From IMG/VR virus record IMGVR_UViG_3300032334_000315, positions 90,690 through 154,689 of that record: a DNA stretch of 64,000 nucleotides. One strand, written 5' to 3'. Origin of the DNA: a virus. Every line of letters starts with the position of its first letter. Position 1 is the first letter of the stretch. A program made the position numbers and the translations under genes. Below are positions 56,932-63,902 of the stretch, one piece after another. The notes under the pieces were generated by a model. That model ran no database searches. It was not told where the DNA came from and saw only the letters and a program-made list of their open reading frames with translations.

Positions 56932-57616
56932 TGTCAACAGATGCAAGAACACCTCTGAGCGAAGGAAATGCATTCGCAATCTCTTCCCAAGCCTGCATAG
57001 CAATCTGACGGTGTTCCTTCTGAGTGCCCGCTTCTGTTCTCACTTCGCAATAATGGATCCAACTGCGAAGGCTACCAGCCATATACATCCGACTAAGAAT
57101 AAGTCCCTCAGGCAGTACAGCACGAGCTTGCTCCTTGGCAATTCCGTTATTGATAGCCCACTTGTAGACTTGCTCTGAGTGTTGCAACAAAAATTCTTGA
57201 TACTCTTTCCAATCACTGGCAAGTTTTTCGTCGTCCGTCTCAACCGAGTTCTGTCGATTTTTTGTGTCTTGTAGACGGGCTTCACGGGTAACGAACCCCA
57301 TGTCTTTTGTGGGATCGGCATAGCGTTGACTAAACTCCTGAAAACGGAATGAACGGTGACGCAGGATCTGTCTACCAATATCACGGGTGGTATTGATTTC
57401 CATCACCACATCAACCATCTCAAACGGCGACCAATGCTTATGCTTCGCAAGGTACTTCAAAAGCTTTGAAGCTGTCAGTGAGTTATTCTGGTTAGATGGA
57501 TTACTCACGCGGGCCACGTATGCGATAAACTCATCAACCGAAAGCTTCTGAGGATCACCAGGTGCATCCGTCCAAATCTTCGGTTCTGTCATAGCAATAA
57601 TTTTAGCAGTGTTCAC
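56927..57616 (-). CDS. thyX: Flavin-dependent thymidylate synthase ThyX
   Basis: 229 residues. The GTG start at 57616 is favoured by GAGGAAG 8 nt upstream. ThyX signature RHRSFRFQEFSQR (RHR-x7-S-x-R) at about 85-97; EQARAVLPEGLILSRMYMAG and HRQIAMQAWEEI complete the FAD/dUMP site. It makes dTMP from dUMP with FAD and methylenetetrahydrofolate to support phage DNA synthesis. Overlaps the next upstream gene as GTGA. The stop is inside the curli-operon late promoter. Confidence 0.95.
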   Translation of the reverse strand: MNTAKIIAMTEPKIWTDAPGDPQKLSVDEFIAYVARVSNPSNQNNSLTASKLLKYLAKHKHWSPFEMVDVVMEINTTRDIGRQILRHRSFRFQEFSQRYADPTKDMGFVTREARLQDTKNRQNSVETDDEKLASDWKEYQEFLLQHSEQVYKWAINNGIAKEQARAVLPEGLILSRMYMAGSLRSWIHYCEVRTEAGTQKEHRQIAMQAWEEIANAFPSLRGVLASVDI

Positions 57617-57825
57617 AGCTTAGCTTCCTCAATTAGATACATAACTTGCTTAGCGGACTCTTCGACTTCCCATGTGATTGGTGTGCCCATTGACGAGTGG
57701 ACAAATGTAGTCAAGCTACCATCTTTCATCTTAGCATGGTCATACACCGCAGTGATATGATGGATATTAACGTATAGAGGCTCGTCTTGAAATCCTTCGG
57801 AACAATTTTTTAACTTGATGAACAT
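57613..57825 (-). CDS. Small hypothetical protein before thyX
   Basis: 70 residues from ATG 57825 (MFIKLKNCSEGFQDEPLYVN); the longer frame lies in the neighbouring gene. Beta-rich with VNIHHITAVYDHAKMKDGSL. No recognised domain. Overlaps the upstream gene by 16 nt and thyX by 4 nt. Confidence 0.55.
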   Translation of the reverse strand: MFIKLKNCSEGFQDEPLYVNIHHITAVYDHAKMKDGSLTTFVHSSMGTPITWEVEESAKQVMYLIEEAKL

Positions 57826-58349
57826 GTGAACCACTCTGGTGTAGGCCGATTCGTCCATTTTGCGAACCGCGCTTTATGATTTATATAGTATGTGCGATAG
57901 CCGTCAATAGGATCAGGGCGCTTGCAGTCGTCGGGCATAGCTTGTGGAAATTCATAGACTGGGCCATTCTTCATACCGTTAGGCTTATGGTGCAAAGTCT
58001 TCCACAACATTTCGCATTTGTGAACCTTGTTATACCGATAGCGGTACTCATTGAGCAATGCACGGAACAACATAACAGCCCACACATAGTTATCAGAGGA
58101 CTGCATAGCCCACTGCGTACATGGATGACCAACATGGGTAGCTTTGTATAGTGAAATCTCGCGGTCATCGTTCAAACGCCACCGCTTGATCTTACGACCA
58201 GACGATGCGTCAACATATTCGTCGCCGTCAATGATCCGATGGACCGTAGAAAGCATCTGTGCTTCCTCGAGAATCATCTTGACCACATGCTTGTCGCAAT
58301 GATACTCAGCCGCCTTGACTGGATTCTGGTCTAGGATAAACCGATTCAT
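57810..58349 (-). CDS. Conserved phage hypothetical protein
   Basis: 179 residues. NPVKAAEYHCDKHVVKMILE, AQMLSTVHRIIDG, THVGHPCTQWAMQSSDNYVW and RFAKWTNRPTPEWF form a protein type common in large phages of aquatic hosts, rich in His, Trp and Cys. A metal-binding role would fit H17, C18 and H21 (YHCDKH), but function is unknown. Its ATG comes directly after the stop of 58350-58571. Confidence 0.65.
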   Translation of the reverse strand: MNRFILDQNPVKAAEYHCDKHVVKMILEEAQMLSTVHRIIDGDEYVDASSGRKIKRWRLNDDREISLYKATHVGHPCTQWAMQSSDNYVWAVMLFRALLNEYRYRYNKVHKCEMLWKTLHHKPNGMKNGPVYEFPQAMPDDCKRPDPIDGYRTYYINHKARFAKWTNRPTPEWFTCSSS

Positions 58350-58571
58350 TCACTTTCCAATCTTGCTCATTGTTTTTCTGCCGATGGTTTCGTTCACTCT
58401 CGCCCTGACATAGGCATTTTCCCAAGTCCAGGATTCGCCTGTATCATCTTGGAAACACACCCACATCAGGTCATTCTCTACGCCATAGTCAATGATTAAA
58501 TGTGCCATAGCTCTACCCTTTGGTGTCATCAAAGGGATAGGTGGGTTAAGTTGTGTTATGGTATTGCTCAT
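58350..58571 (-). CDS. Small conserved phage protein
   Basis: 73 residues. ITQLNPPIPLMTPKGRAMAH, then LIIDYGVENDLMWVCFQDDT and GESWTWENAYVRA, is a widespread small phage protein of unknown function, probably a small beta-barrel. AAAGG ribosome site; overlaps the neighbouring gene by 4 nt (ATGA). Confidence 0.7.
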   Translation of the reverse strand: MSNTITQLNPPIPLMTPKGRAMAHLIIDYGVENDLMWVCFQDDTGESWTWENAYVRARVNETIGRKTMSKIGK

Positions 58572-58768
58572 ACCTTTGTCGCCTTTAATTTAATACCATT
58601 TTCTGAGCGTTCTTCGTTGATTCTATACCAATTGCCATTGACCTTCTCATACCATTGCATGGCACAAGGGCAATCTGGATCACCATCTCTTGGACCAAGA
58701 CATCCACAGGCAGAAATATATGGTCTTGGCTTACTTAAATGTTGTTTAATTGCAATTTCCTCGTTCAT
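58568..58768 (-). CDS. Small cysteine-rich protein
   Basis: 66 residues with C-G-C-x8-C-P-C (ACGCLGPRDGDPDCPCAM), possibly a zinc- or iron-binding knuckle. No named family recognised. AAAGG ribosome site 6 nt upstream of its ATG. Confidence 0.6.
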   Translation of the reverse strand: MNEEIAIKQHLSKPRPYISACGCLGPRDGDPDCPCAMQWYEKVNGNWYRINEERSENGIKLKATKV

Positions 58769-58781
58769 CCTTTAATTCCCA

Positions 58782-58949
58782 TCATATAAGTTTCCTACTG
58801 GGTATAATTAACAACCAAGGTCTTGGCTTTCTCTTAATATCTTCTAGTGTAACTTTTAAGCAGCCTCTACGATAATAGTTACGATATCTATTCGTAATTG
58901 ATATTACTGGTTGAAATGTATCTTGATTGATTCCAGCTTGCTGTTTCAT
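58782..58949 (-). CDS. Small basic hypothetical protein
   Basis: 55 residues, MKQQAGINQDTFQPVISITN, then NRYRNYYRRGCLKVTLEDIK, ending WLLIIPSRKLI. Strongly basic. Its ATG overlaps the stop of 58946-59383 (ATGA). Too short for many gene finders. Confidence 0.6.
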   Translation of the reverse strand: MKQQAGINQDTFQPVISITNRYRNYYRRGCLKVTLEDIKRKPRPWLLIIPSRKLI

Positions 58950-59383
58950 ACCTTCACTCCTAGATATTCTGCAATGCGGTGTGTCAATGAAGTCTGATTG
59001 GCTTCAGCTTGCCGAGCAGCACGCCGTTCAAAGTACATACGCATTTTAGCCACTTCTGTGATTGATTTCATGTTGCGAATATCGGGATCAATATCATTGA
59101 ACCTGACACCTGAAAATCCCATACGCCAATCTTTCATTTCATCCGTAACTCTCTGAGCTATCCACTTAGCCGGATCGCTAGTGATTGAGGATAGCTGTTC
59201 CTGCATTTCTTTGACATACCCACTGGTATCTTTTACCATAGGAGTAGCATCTACATATGATTTATTGTCAATCCAATAGCTATCTTGAGTAGAAGGAACA
59301 GGATTATCAAAGCCACGACTACCAACGGCTGTACCAGCAACAGCACCAATACCGAGAAAGGATAGCATACTACGTCTGTTCAT
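58946..59383 (-). CDS. Hypothetical protein with Tat-like signal
   Basis: 145 residues from ATG 59383 (GAGG 9 nt upstream); a TTG at 59392 is unlikely. Twin-arginine-type N-terminus NRRSMLSFLGIGAVAG, then a polar, tryptophan-bearing region and a basic helical C-terminus (MRMYFERRAARQAEANQ). The RR motif with a short hydrophobic core suggests export or membrane attachment, although it is not a full S/T-RR-x-F-L-K box. Function unknown. Confidence 0.6.
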   Translation of the reverse strand: MNRRSMLSFLGIGAVAGTAVGSRGFDNPVPSTQDSYWIDNKSYVDATPMVKDTSGYVKEMQEQLSSITSDPAKWIAQRVTDEMKDWRMGFSGVRFNDIDPDIRNMKSITEVAKMRMYFERRAARQAEANQTSLTHRIAEYLGVKV

Positions 59384-59516
59384 CGTTGTCAACCTCTAAT
59401 ATAGCATAGACGATAGGCACAATCTTGCGATATGTCCAACGCTCTGGTTCTTCGAAACGAATAATTGGCAACAGATCGTCTTCATCGTGAAGATAACATA
59501 ACCAAGCAAGTTTCAC
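59370..59516 (-). CDS. Small conserved phage protein (GTG start)
   Basis: 48 residues, MKLAWLCYLHDEDDLLPIIR, then FEEPERWTYRKIVPIVYAIL. The EPERW...KIVPIVYA core is familiar from many phages. It starts at GTG overlapping the BI-1 gene stop (GTGA) and overlaps the next gene by 14 nt. Function unknown. Confidence 0.7.
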   Translation of the reverse strand: MKLAWLCYLHDEDDLLPIIRFEEPERWTYRKIVPIVYAILEVDNDEQT

Positions 59517-60214
59517 TTTCTATCTCCCAACAACTGAAGCAGGTTCACAAAGATATTGATGAAGTCTAGGTAAAGATTGAGAGCGCCAAAGATACCAGCC
59601 TTGCGGATTTCTTCATCATCATTTAGTTCATAGTACTTCTCTTTGATATCCTGCATGTCATATGCGGTGAAGCCAACAAAGATAAGCACACCGATGACAC
59701 TGATGGCAAAGGCCATAACGCTACTCTGTAGAAACAGATTGACAACGCCAGCAATCATCAAACCAATAGCGCCCATCATGAGGAATGATCCCATGCTACT
59801 AAGGTCACGTTTGGTAGTGTAGCCGTACAATGCAGTAGCACCAAATGTTGCAGCACTAATGAAGAACACATTAGCAATGCTGCCCAACTTGAATATCATA
59901 AAGATGCTACTAAGGCTCAAGCCCATCAAAGCAGAGAAACAATAGAGCATCGTCCTTGCTGTGCTTGATGACATACTATCTGCCATGTACGAGAACAGGA
60001 ACACGAATGCAAGAGGCGCAAAGATAGCGACCCACTTGAACGGTGTCCCCCAAATAGCTGCACCAATCTCAGGTGACAGACCAATGTATGCGCTAACGAC
60101 AGCACTGATTAGCAATGCGATTCCCATGTGATTGAACACACCAACAAGATATGTTCTCAGACCCCAATCAACGACTGGTGCTGGATATGCGTGTGATTCG
60201 TTTTGATAAGACAT
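59513..60214 (-). CDS. Bax inhibitor-1/YccA family membrane protein
   Basis: 233 residues with seven hydrophobic helices between about 28 and 225. Family signals: LISAVVSAYIG, GLSLSSIFMIF, FFISAATFGATALYGYTTKRDL, FVGFTAYDMQDIKEKYYE and GALNLYLDFINIFVNLLQLLG. BI-1/YccA proteins are inner-membrane proteins linked to calcium leak and, for YccA in E. coli, inhibition of FtsH. In a phage it could protect phage proteins from FtsH, which is inference. AAAGGAG ribosome site. Confidence 0.92.
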   Translation of the reverse strand: MSYQNESHAYPAPVVDWGLRTYLVGVFNHMGIALLISAVVSAYIGLSPEIGAAIWGTPFKWVAIFAPLAFVFLFSYMADSMSSSTARTMLYCFSALMGLSLSSIFMIFKLGSIANVFFISAATFGATALYGYTTKRDLSSMGSFLMMGAIGLMIAGVVNLFLQSSVMAFAISVIGVLIFVGFTAYDMQDIKEKYYELNDDEEIRKAGIFGALNLYLDFINIFVNLLQLLGDRK

Positions 60215-60217
60215 GCC

Positions 60218-60478
60218 TTACTCCTTTTCTAGCTCATTTATGCGAGCAGCGGCTTTATTGAAAGCATGGAAATATAACTTAAATTGGCTTTCCAGCTTCT
60301 CGATGCGCTTCTCTTTGTCTGCGATGGTCTGCTTCATTTCCATGATGCCGCCAGGACCAGATTCGAGTCGCTCGTTTTTTTCATTGAGATTTTTGATTGC
60401 TTCTCTGAGAGTACCCAGAGCAAGAATCAAATCGTTGAATCGGTCATCGCTCAGATGTGGTGCGTCTTCTCTGTTCAT
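60218..60478 (-). CDS. Small coiled-coil protein
   Basis: 86 residues, mostly heptad-type helix (LREAIKNLNEKNERLE, KQTIADKEKRIEKLESQFKL, AAARINELEKE). No catalytic motif. Overlaps 60475-60696 by 4 nt and lies 3 nt from the BI-1 gene. Confidence 0.6.
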   Translation of the reverse strand: MNREDAPHLSDDRFNDLILALGTLREAIKNLNEKNERLESGPGGIMEMKQTIADKEKRIEKLESQFKLYFHAFNKAAARINELEKE

Positions 60479-60696
60479 TTCTCATCATCTCCTGGATGAA
60501 TGGTAAGTGTAGCTTCTCTTAGTCTGTAACCTCTGTCATGCCATCTCTGTATACGGGTAGGGCGTTCGATATCATGTACCTCGTGCCCAAGCTTTCTATA
60601 CCACGCTTCACCAGCAGTAGGTGCAAATGTCCAGTACCCAAGTTTCCAATCTGGATCACCGGGCGGAACAATCACGAAACCTTTGATTTCCTTCAT
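60475..60696 (-). CDS. Small hypothetical protein
   Basis: 73 residues from ATG 60696 (MKEIKGFVIVPPGDPDWKLG), just after the phosphoesterase stop; the longer frame to 60759 lies inside that gene. Contains YWTFAPTAGEAWYRKLGHEV. Rich in aromatic residues, not recognised. Confidence 0.6.
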   Translation of the reverse strand: MKEIKGFVIVPPGDPDWKLGYWTFAPTAGEAWYRKLGHEVHDIERPTRIQRWHDRGYRLREATLTIHPGDDEK

Positions 60697-60697
60697 A

Positions 60698-61378
60698 TCA
60701 AATCTCCACAATCTTCGGAGCATAACGCCAGTAATCGTCACGCTCATTCTTGTAGCCACGCGGGTGACAGATCACGCGAGTATCACCAATCATATAGTCA
60801 AAATCATCGTGCGTGTGCCCGTGAATCCAAAGCTTAGGTGGCTTTTTCATATTGAGAATCTGTTTCTCAAGATTATTGGCAAAGCACACATTATGTGGAT
60901 CACTCATATATCTTTCATGCACCGACCGCATCGTGGGTGCGTGATGGCTCACAATGATATCTGCATCCATACCAAACAGAAAATGCTTGTGCATCTCGTG
61001 GGCCTCAATCATAGCCTCGTGTGTGAGGTCTGAGATATAGTAGCAATCAATCAGGCCTTTCTTGTAGGTGTACCACGCCAGATTGTCCTGTAGGTCTGTC
61101 CATAGAGTAGCACCAGCAATGCGAACACCATTGACCTCGCGCAGGATCGTGTGGTACTTGGCATCCGAGAATGTGTTGCCATAGTAATCATGGTTGCCAT
61201 GGATAGACAACATGTGGTCATAATGCTTTTGGTTAAATCGTGCGCGGGCATCATTGTCCTCACAGATATCACCAGCGCAGATATAGAACACATCGGCTTC
61301 AGGCGCAAAGTCCCAAGGTGTCTCTTCGGTCAGTACCGTCTTGTACATATGCAAATCGGACATGATGCCAATCTTCAT
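60698..61378 (-). CDS. Calcineurin-like metallophosphoesterase
   Basis: 226 residues with the complete motif set: D8-x-H10 (MSDLHMY), GDICEDN, GNHDYYG, VSHHAP and GHTHDDF. These coordinate two metals in phosphoesterases that act on nucleotides, cyclic nucleotides or phosphoproteins. Substrate not predictable. It has a GAGGAG ribosome site and a perfect sigma70 promoter, so it heads an early operon that continues toward the BI-1 gene. A cAMP phosphodiesterase role, opposite to the cyclase, is possible but unproven. Confidence 0.92.
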   Translation of the reverse strand: MKIGIMSDLHMYKTVLTEETPWDFAPEADVFYICAGDICEDNDARARFNQKHYDHMLSIHGNHDYYGNTFSDAKYHTILREVNGVRIAGATLWTDLQDNLAWYTYKKGLIDCYYISDLTHEAMIEAHEMHKHFLFGMDADIIVSHHAPTMRSVHERYMSDPHNVCFANNLEKQILNMKKPPKLWIHGHTHDDFDYMIGDTRVICHPRGYKNERDDYWRYAPKIVEI

Positions 61379-61404
61379 AGCTGCTCTCCTCTCATCATAG
61401 GTGT

Positions 61405-61433
61405 ATTATATAAGCTTAATGGTCAAATGTCAA
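61405..61433 (-). promoter_or_regulatory. Perfect sigma70 consensus promoter for the phosphoesterase operon
   Basis: Minus strand: TTGACA (61428-61433), 17-nt spacer, TATAAT (61405-61410). All 12 consensus bases match. About 27 nt from the -10 to the start codon. It is the best candidate for an early phage promoter in the window. Confidence 0.85.
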
Positions 61434-61436
61434 CCA

Positions 61437-61595
61437 CTACCAATGTCGGATCACGCCAGCCACGATGAAACAGTTGGTCATAATGTATGAGATAATAATA
61501 AGAGAGCGGATCAGAGCTACCCGATCCGCTTCCTTATCATCGCTACCAGCTTTCTCACCGAGGGCTTTGGCCCAGATGCGCCATAGCTTAGCCAA
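61437..61595 (-). CDS. Small conserved membrane protein (TTG start)
   Basis: 52 residues. AKLWRIWAKALGEKAG, a DDKEADRVALIRSLIIISYI segment and a hydrophobic end (MTNCFIVAGVIRHW) match a short phage membrane protein type I recall from many T4-like phages. No ATG is available; TTG at 61595 follows a GA-rich stretch and overlaps the preceding small gene by 8 nt. Confidence 0.6.
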   Translation of the reverse strand: MAKLWRIWAKALGEKAGSDDKEADRVALIRSLIIISYIMTNCFIVAGVIRHW

Positions 61596-61695
61596 GACGC
61601 TCGTTCCAATACTCTACAACATCAGCCCAGGTATCCGGATCATAGCCATTCTGGTGCATGTCCACACGTACCAACATTTCAAGGTCACTTCGCAT
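61588..61695 (-). CDS. Very small hypothetical protein
   Basis: 35 residues, MRSDLEMLVRVDMHQNGYDP then DTWADVVEYWNERLG. It overlaps the end of the oxygenase gene by 11 nt and the next gene by 8 nt. Acidic helix; role unknown. Confidence 0.5.
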   Translation of the reverse strand: MRSDLEMLVRVDMHQNGYDPDTWADVVEYWNERLG

Positions 61696-62317
61696 TATAG
61701 AATTCCTTTGCATAGTCCGAATCATTAACATCACGTTGCAGCTTCATTGCGACAACGTATCTTGGTTGCCAGCATCGTCTATCAACAGGCATACCTCTGT
61801 GTGGTATGTGAGCTGGAAAAATGATTAGACGATTTGGCTTATATGACACATATCTAATCGCATCCATTTTTCCATTCTCATCCTTTTCGTAGAAGCATGT
61901 GCCGCCTTCCCACTCAGGATCCCATTCTGTGCATGGATAATATATCGCGGTATAATCACCATCGTCTACATGGATATATGCATTCGTTCCATATGGATTG
62001 CAGTTAGCATATAAGCGCAAAATATCAAACTTACCTAGATGCTCAGCAAAAAGGTCAGATGCTTTGGCCCACAGAGAAATGATACTTGGATGCCTACTGT
62101 TTAGGTCGGACAACTGCTCTACCGTCATTGCAGGCATATTTTGTTGTGCTTGGAAAAAAGTAAAGTTCCAATGCCAAACATCGGACATATCTGGTCGCCT
62201 ATTAGTAGACGACCAGCGATTTGTCCACGACAAATTTTTCATATGTGCGAATAGATCCTCATGCTCTTTGATTGAAAGAACATCATCGAACACAAAAAAT
62301 TTGTCGTTAGCCATCAA
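61685..62317 (-). CDS. 2OG-Fe(II) oxygenase (third copy type)
   Basis: 210 residues with H116-V-D118 (NAYIHVDDGDY), EWEGGTCFYE, and distal H173 (LIIFPAHIPHRG) followed by R near 186 (QPRYVVAMKL), the full ligand set of 2OG-Fe(II)/P4H-like oxygenases. Substrate unknown. It belongs to a different branch from the two at 2.1-3.4 kb. Overlaps the previous gene by 4 nt (ATGA); MM at the start leaves 62317 or 62314 as start. Confidence 0.82.
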   Translation of the reverse strand: MMANDKFFVFDDVLSIKEHEDLFAHMKNLSWTNRWSSTNRRPDMSDVWHWNFTFFQAQQNMPAMTVEQLSDLNSRHPSIISLWAKASDLFAEHLGKFDILRLYANCNPYGTNAYIHVDDGDYTAIYYPCTEWDPEWEGGTCFYEKDENGKMDAIRYVSYKPNRLIIFPAHIPHRGMPVDRRCWQPRYVVAMKLQRDVNDSDYAKEFYNAK

Positions 62318-62523
62318 AAATCATTCTCCGTCTTGAACTCGACCGTATCAACGTATGTATATCCAGCAGCACGAAGGAATTGCGCGAATTGGGCACACAT
62401 TGTCGTTACGGTAGCATCGGTACCATCAAACGAAAGCGTGGTAATGTTATCAGGATACTGCTCGTCCGAAGAACCAACAGTCTCGGTGGTAAAGGTAACA
62501 GTCGTCTTCACGGTATCAGTCAT
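62314..62523 (-). CDS. Small hypothetical protein
   Basis: 69 residues, threonine-rich and beta-type (TDTVKTTVTFTTETVGSSDE), with FAQFLRAAGYTYVDTVEFK near the end. Similar small proteins occur in T4-like phages, from memory. Starts right after the previous stop; overlaps the oxygenase gene. Confidence 0.6.
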   Translation of the reverse strand: MTDTVKTTVTFTTETVGSSDEQYPDNITTLSFDGTDATVTTMCAQFAQFLRAAGYTYVDTVEFKTENDF

Positions 62524-62524
62524 T

Positions 62525-62995
62525 TTACTTATCCTTCATATGGGTATAACAGGTATGACGGTATCCGCCGTCTTCGGTAGGCCAGCCACAGCTGGTAACT
62601 TCATAGCATCCTGGCTCGTCACAACAATTCAGGACTTCTTTCAACTCGTGGAAATGATATTCGCGCATATCTTCGCGACCCTTTTCGAATGCGCCTTTGA
62701 GCATACGCCTAGCATTTGGCAAAGCCTCAGCATCAAACTCATTGCTGATGAATAGCCCATCACTACACAATGGCGCATAAGCATCAGGTCCAAAGCCAAG
62801 ACGATCATAAATCAGATGGCGATAAGAACCGCCTTCTGCGCCATGAGCCGCAATGTGTTTGAACACCCACTTAGTCACCGCGAGCTTCATATCATAGTCG
62901 CAGGTTTCTGCGAGTTTGTCAAGATCATTTTCACGTTCAGCCATTGCTTCACCTATCTTTGCGAAAGCTTCCCACATATCATCTTTATCGTTCAT
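62525..62995 (-). CDS. Hypothetical protein with C-terminal Cys cluster
   Basis: 156 residues. Helical N-terminus (AFAKIGEAMAERENDLDKLA) and C-terminal cysteines (NCCDEPGCYEVTSCGWPTE, HTCYTHM) that may bind zinc. No named family. Overlaps the next gene by 4 nt. Confidence 0.6.
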   Translation of the reverse strand: MNDKDDMWEAFAKIGEAMAERENDLDKLAETCDYDMKLAVTKWVFKHIAAHGAEGGSYRHLIYDRLGFGPDAYAPLCSDGLFISNEFDAEALPNARRMLKGAFEKGREDMREYHFHELKEVLNCCDEPGCYEVTSCGWPTEDGGYRHTCYTHMKDK

Positions 62996-63201
62996 TGTAT
63001 GATATCCACTATTCTGCTGGTCTGTTCATCCACTATACGGATGCGAGCGGCTCTGTTTGGTCGCGAGAACCTCGATTTAGCGGCATATCCACGAGGCACA
63101 TATGTCTGAGGATCATTCTGAACAGAACCTTCACATGTTGCCCAATTTACAACAACAGAACCAGCAAGATCCACCAACATATATTCAATGCGGACTGTCA
63201 T
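62992..63201 (-). CDS. Small basic hypothetical protein
   Basis: 69 residues. MTVRIEYMLVDLAGSVVVNW, then KSRFSRPNRAARIRIVDEQT; beta-rich and basic, no motif recognised. Coupled by 4-nt overlap to its downstream neighbour. Confidence 0.6.
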   Translation of the reverse strand: MTVRIEYMLVDLAGSVVVNWATCEGSVQNDPQTYVPRGYAAKSRFSRPNRAARIRIVDEQTSRIVDIIQ

Positions 63202-63202
63202 A

Positions 63203-63487
63203 TCAAAACTCCTTCCATATGTAGCTTGAGTTTTTGGTCTTGAACTTTACGGTCCAGAAACCTTCATCATTTACCGACTCTTCAGTGATCTCGGTAATCG
63301 GTGTGGTCTGCCAATAGTCTTGCGCTGCATATGTACGCCCATACGGTGAGCCGACGCGGACACCAAAGCCAACCATAGGATAGTCGGCATTCTTTACAGC
63401 CGTGCCGCTTTCGGCATCGAGGATTTCACACATAGGCCCGGAGTCACCAGCACCATCTTTGTCACGCACCAACGAATATCTAGGCAT
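63203..63487 (-). CDS. Small hypothetical protein
   Basis: 94 residues from ATG 63487, which overlaps the previous stop (TGATG); the frame upstream of it belongs to the other gene. MPRYSLVRDKDGAGDSGPMC at the start and EGFWTVKFKTKNSSYIWKEF at the end. Beta-rich; no motif recognised. Confidence 0.6.
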   Translation of the reverse strand: MPRYSLVRDKDGAGDSGPMCEILDAESGTAVKNADYPMVGFGVRVGSPYGRTYAAQDYWQTTPITEITEESVNDEGFWTVKFKTKNSSYIWKEF

Positions 63488-63792
63488 CAGTCTAATCCAA
63501 AATGATCTTTGATTGCTACCGACACAGGAAATGTCCTGCACTTATATTGCGAGTCATCAGCGAGTGTGATACACTCCTCAGCGACCAACTTGATAAGCTT
63601 CATAACATCATCGGAAATATCCACGCCTTCGCGCCAGCGAGAAAGCACTTCATCTCCATCAACGCTAAACCCTGCTTGGGTAATGATCTCGTGTAAACGC
63701 TCTTCGGTAATCAACGGTTCTCTCCTTGGACCCCATGGTGAAAAATCTTCATACTCACCATCATCAAGTGGATTATATCCTCCGAATGGCAT
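63487..63792 (-). CDS. Small conserved phage protein
   Basis: 101 residues from ATG 63792, with AAGGAAAAG just upstream and TGATG overlap with the tiny membrane gene. N-terminal half is polar and proline-rich; the C-terminal half (LIKLVAEECITLADDSQYKC, VSVAIKDHFGLD) resembles the end of the 48015-48230 protein (IQECAKVADDNF, YIKQNFGV), so they share a domain. Confidence 0.6.
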   Translation of the reverse strand: MPFGGYNPLDDGEYEDFSPWGPRREPLITEERLHEIITQAGFSVDGDEVLSRWREGVDISDDVMKLIKLVAEECITLADDSQYKCRTFPVSVAIKDHFGLD

Positions 63793-63902
63793 CACTTTTC
63801 CTTCTTGAACATACTGAGGATCATCAGCCACATCCACAGAATGGCTGCAACTGCCATGGAACATAGTAGCACGCCAACGAGGATACCGAGAATAGCCATC
63901 AT
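63792..63902 (-). CDS. Tiny single-span membrane protein
   Basis: 36 residues, MMAILGILVGVLLCSMAVAA then ILWMWLMILSMFKKEK, one long hydrophobic helix with a basic end. AAGGGA lies 6 nt before ATG 63902. Overlaps both neighbours (TGATG). Same type as 48230-48316. Confidence 0.55.
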   Translation of the reverse strand: MMAILGILVGVLLCSMAVAAILWMWLMILSMFKKEK

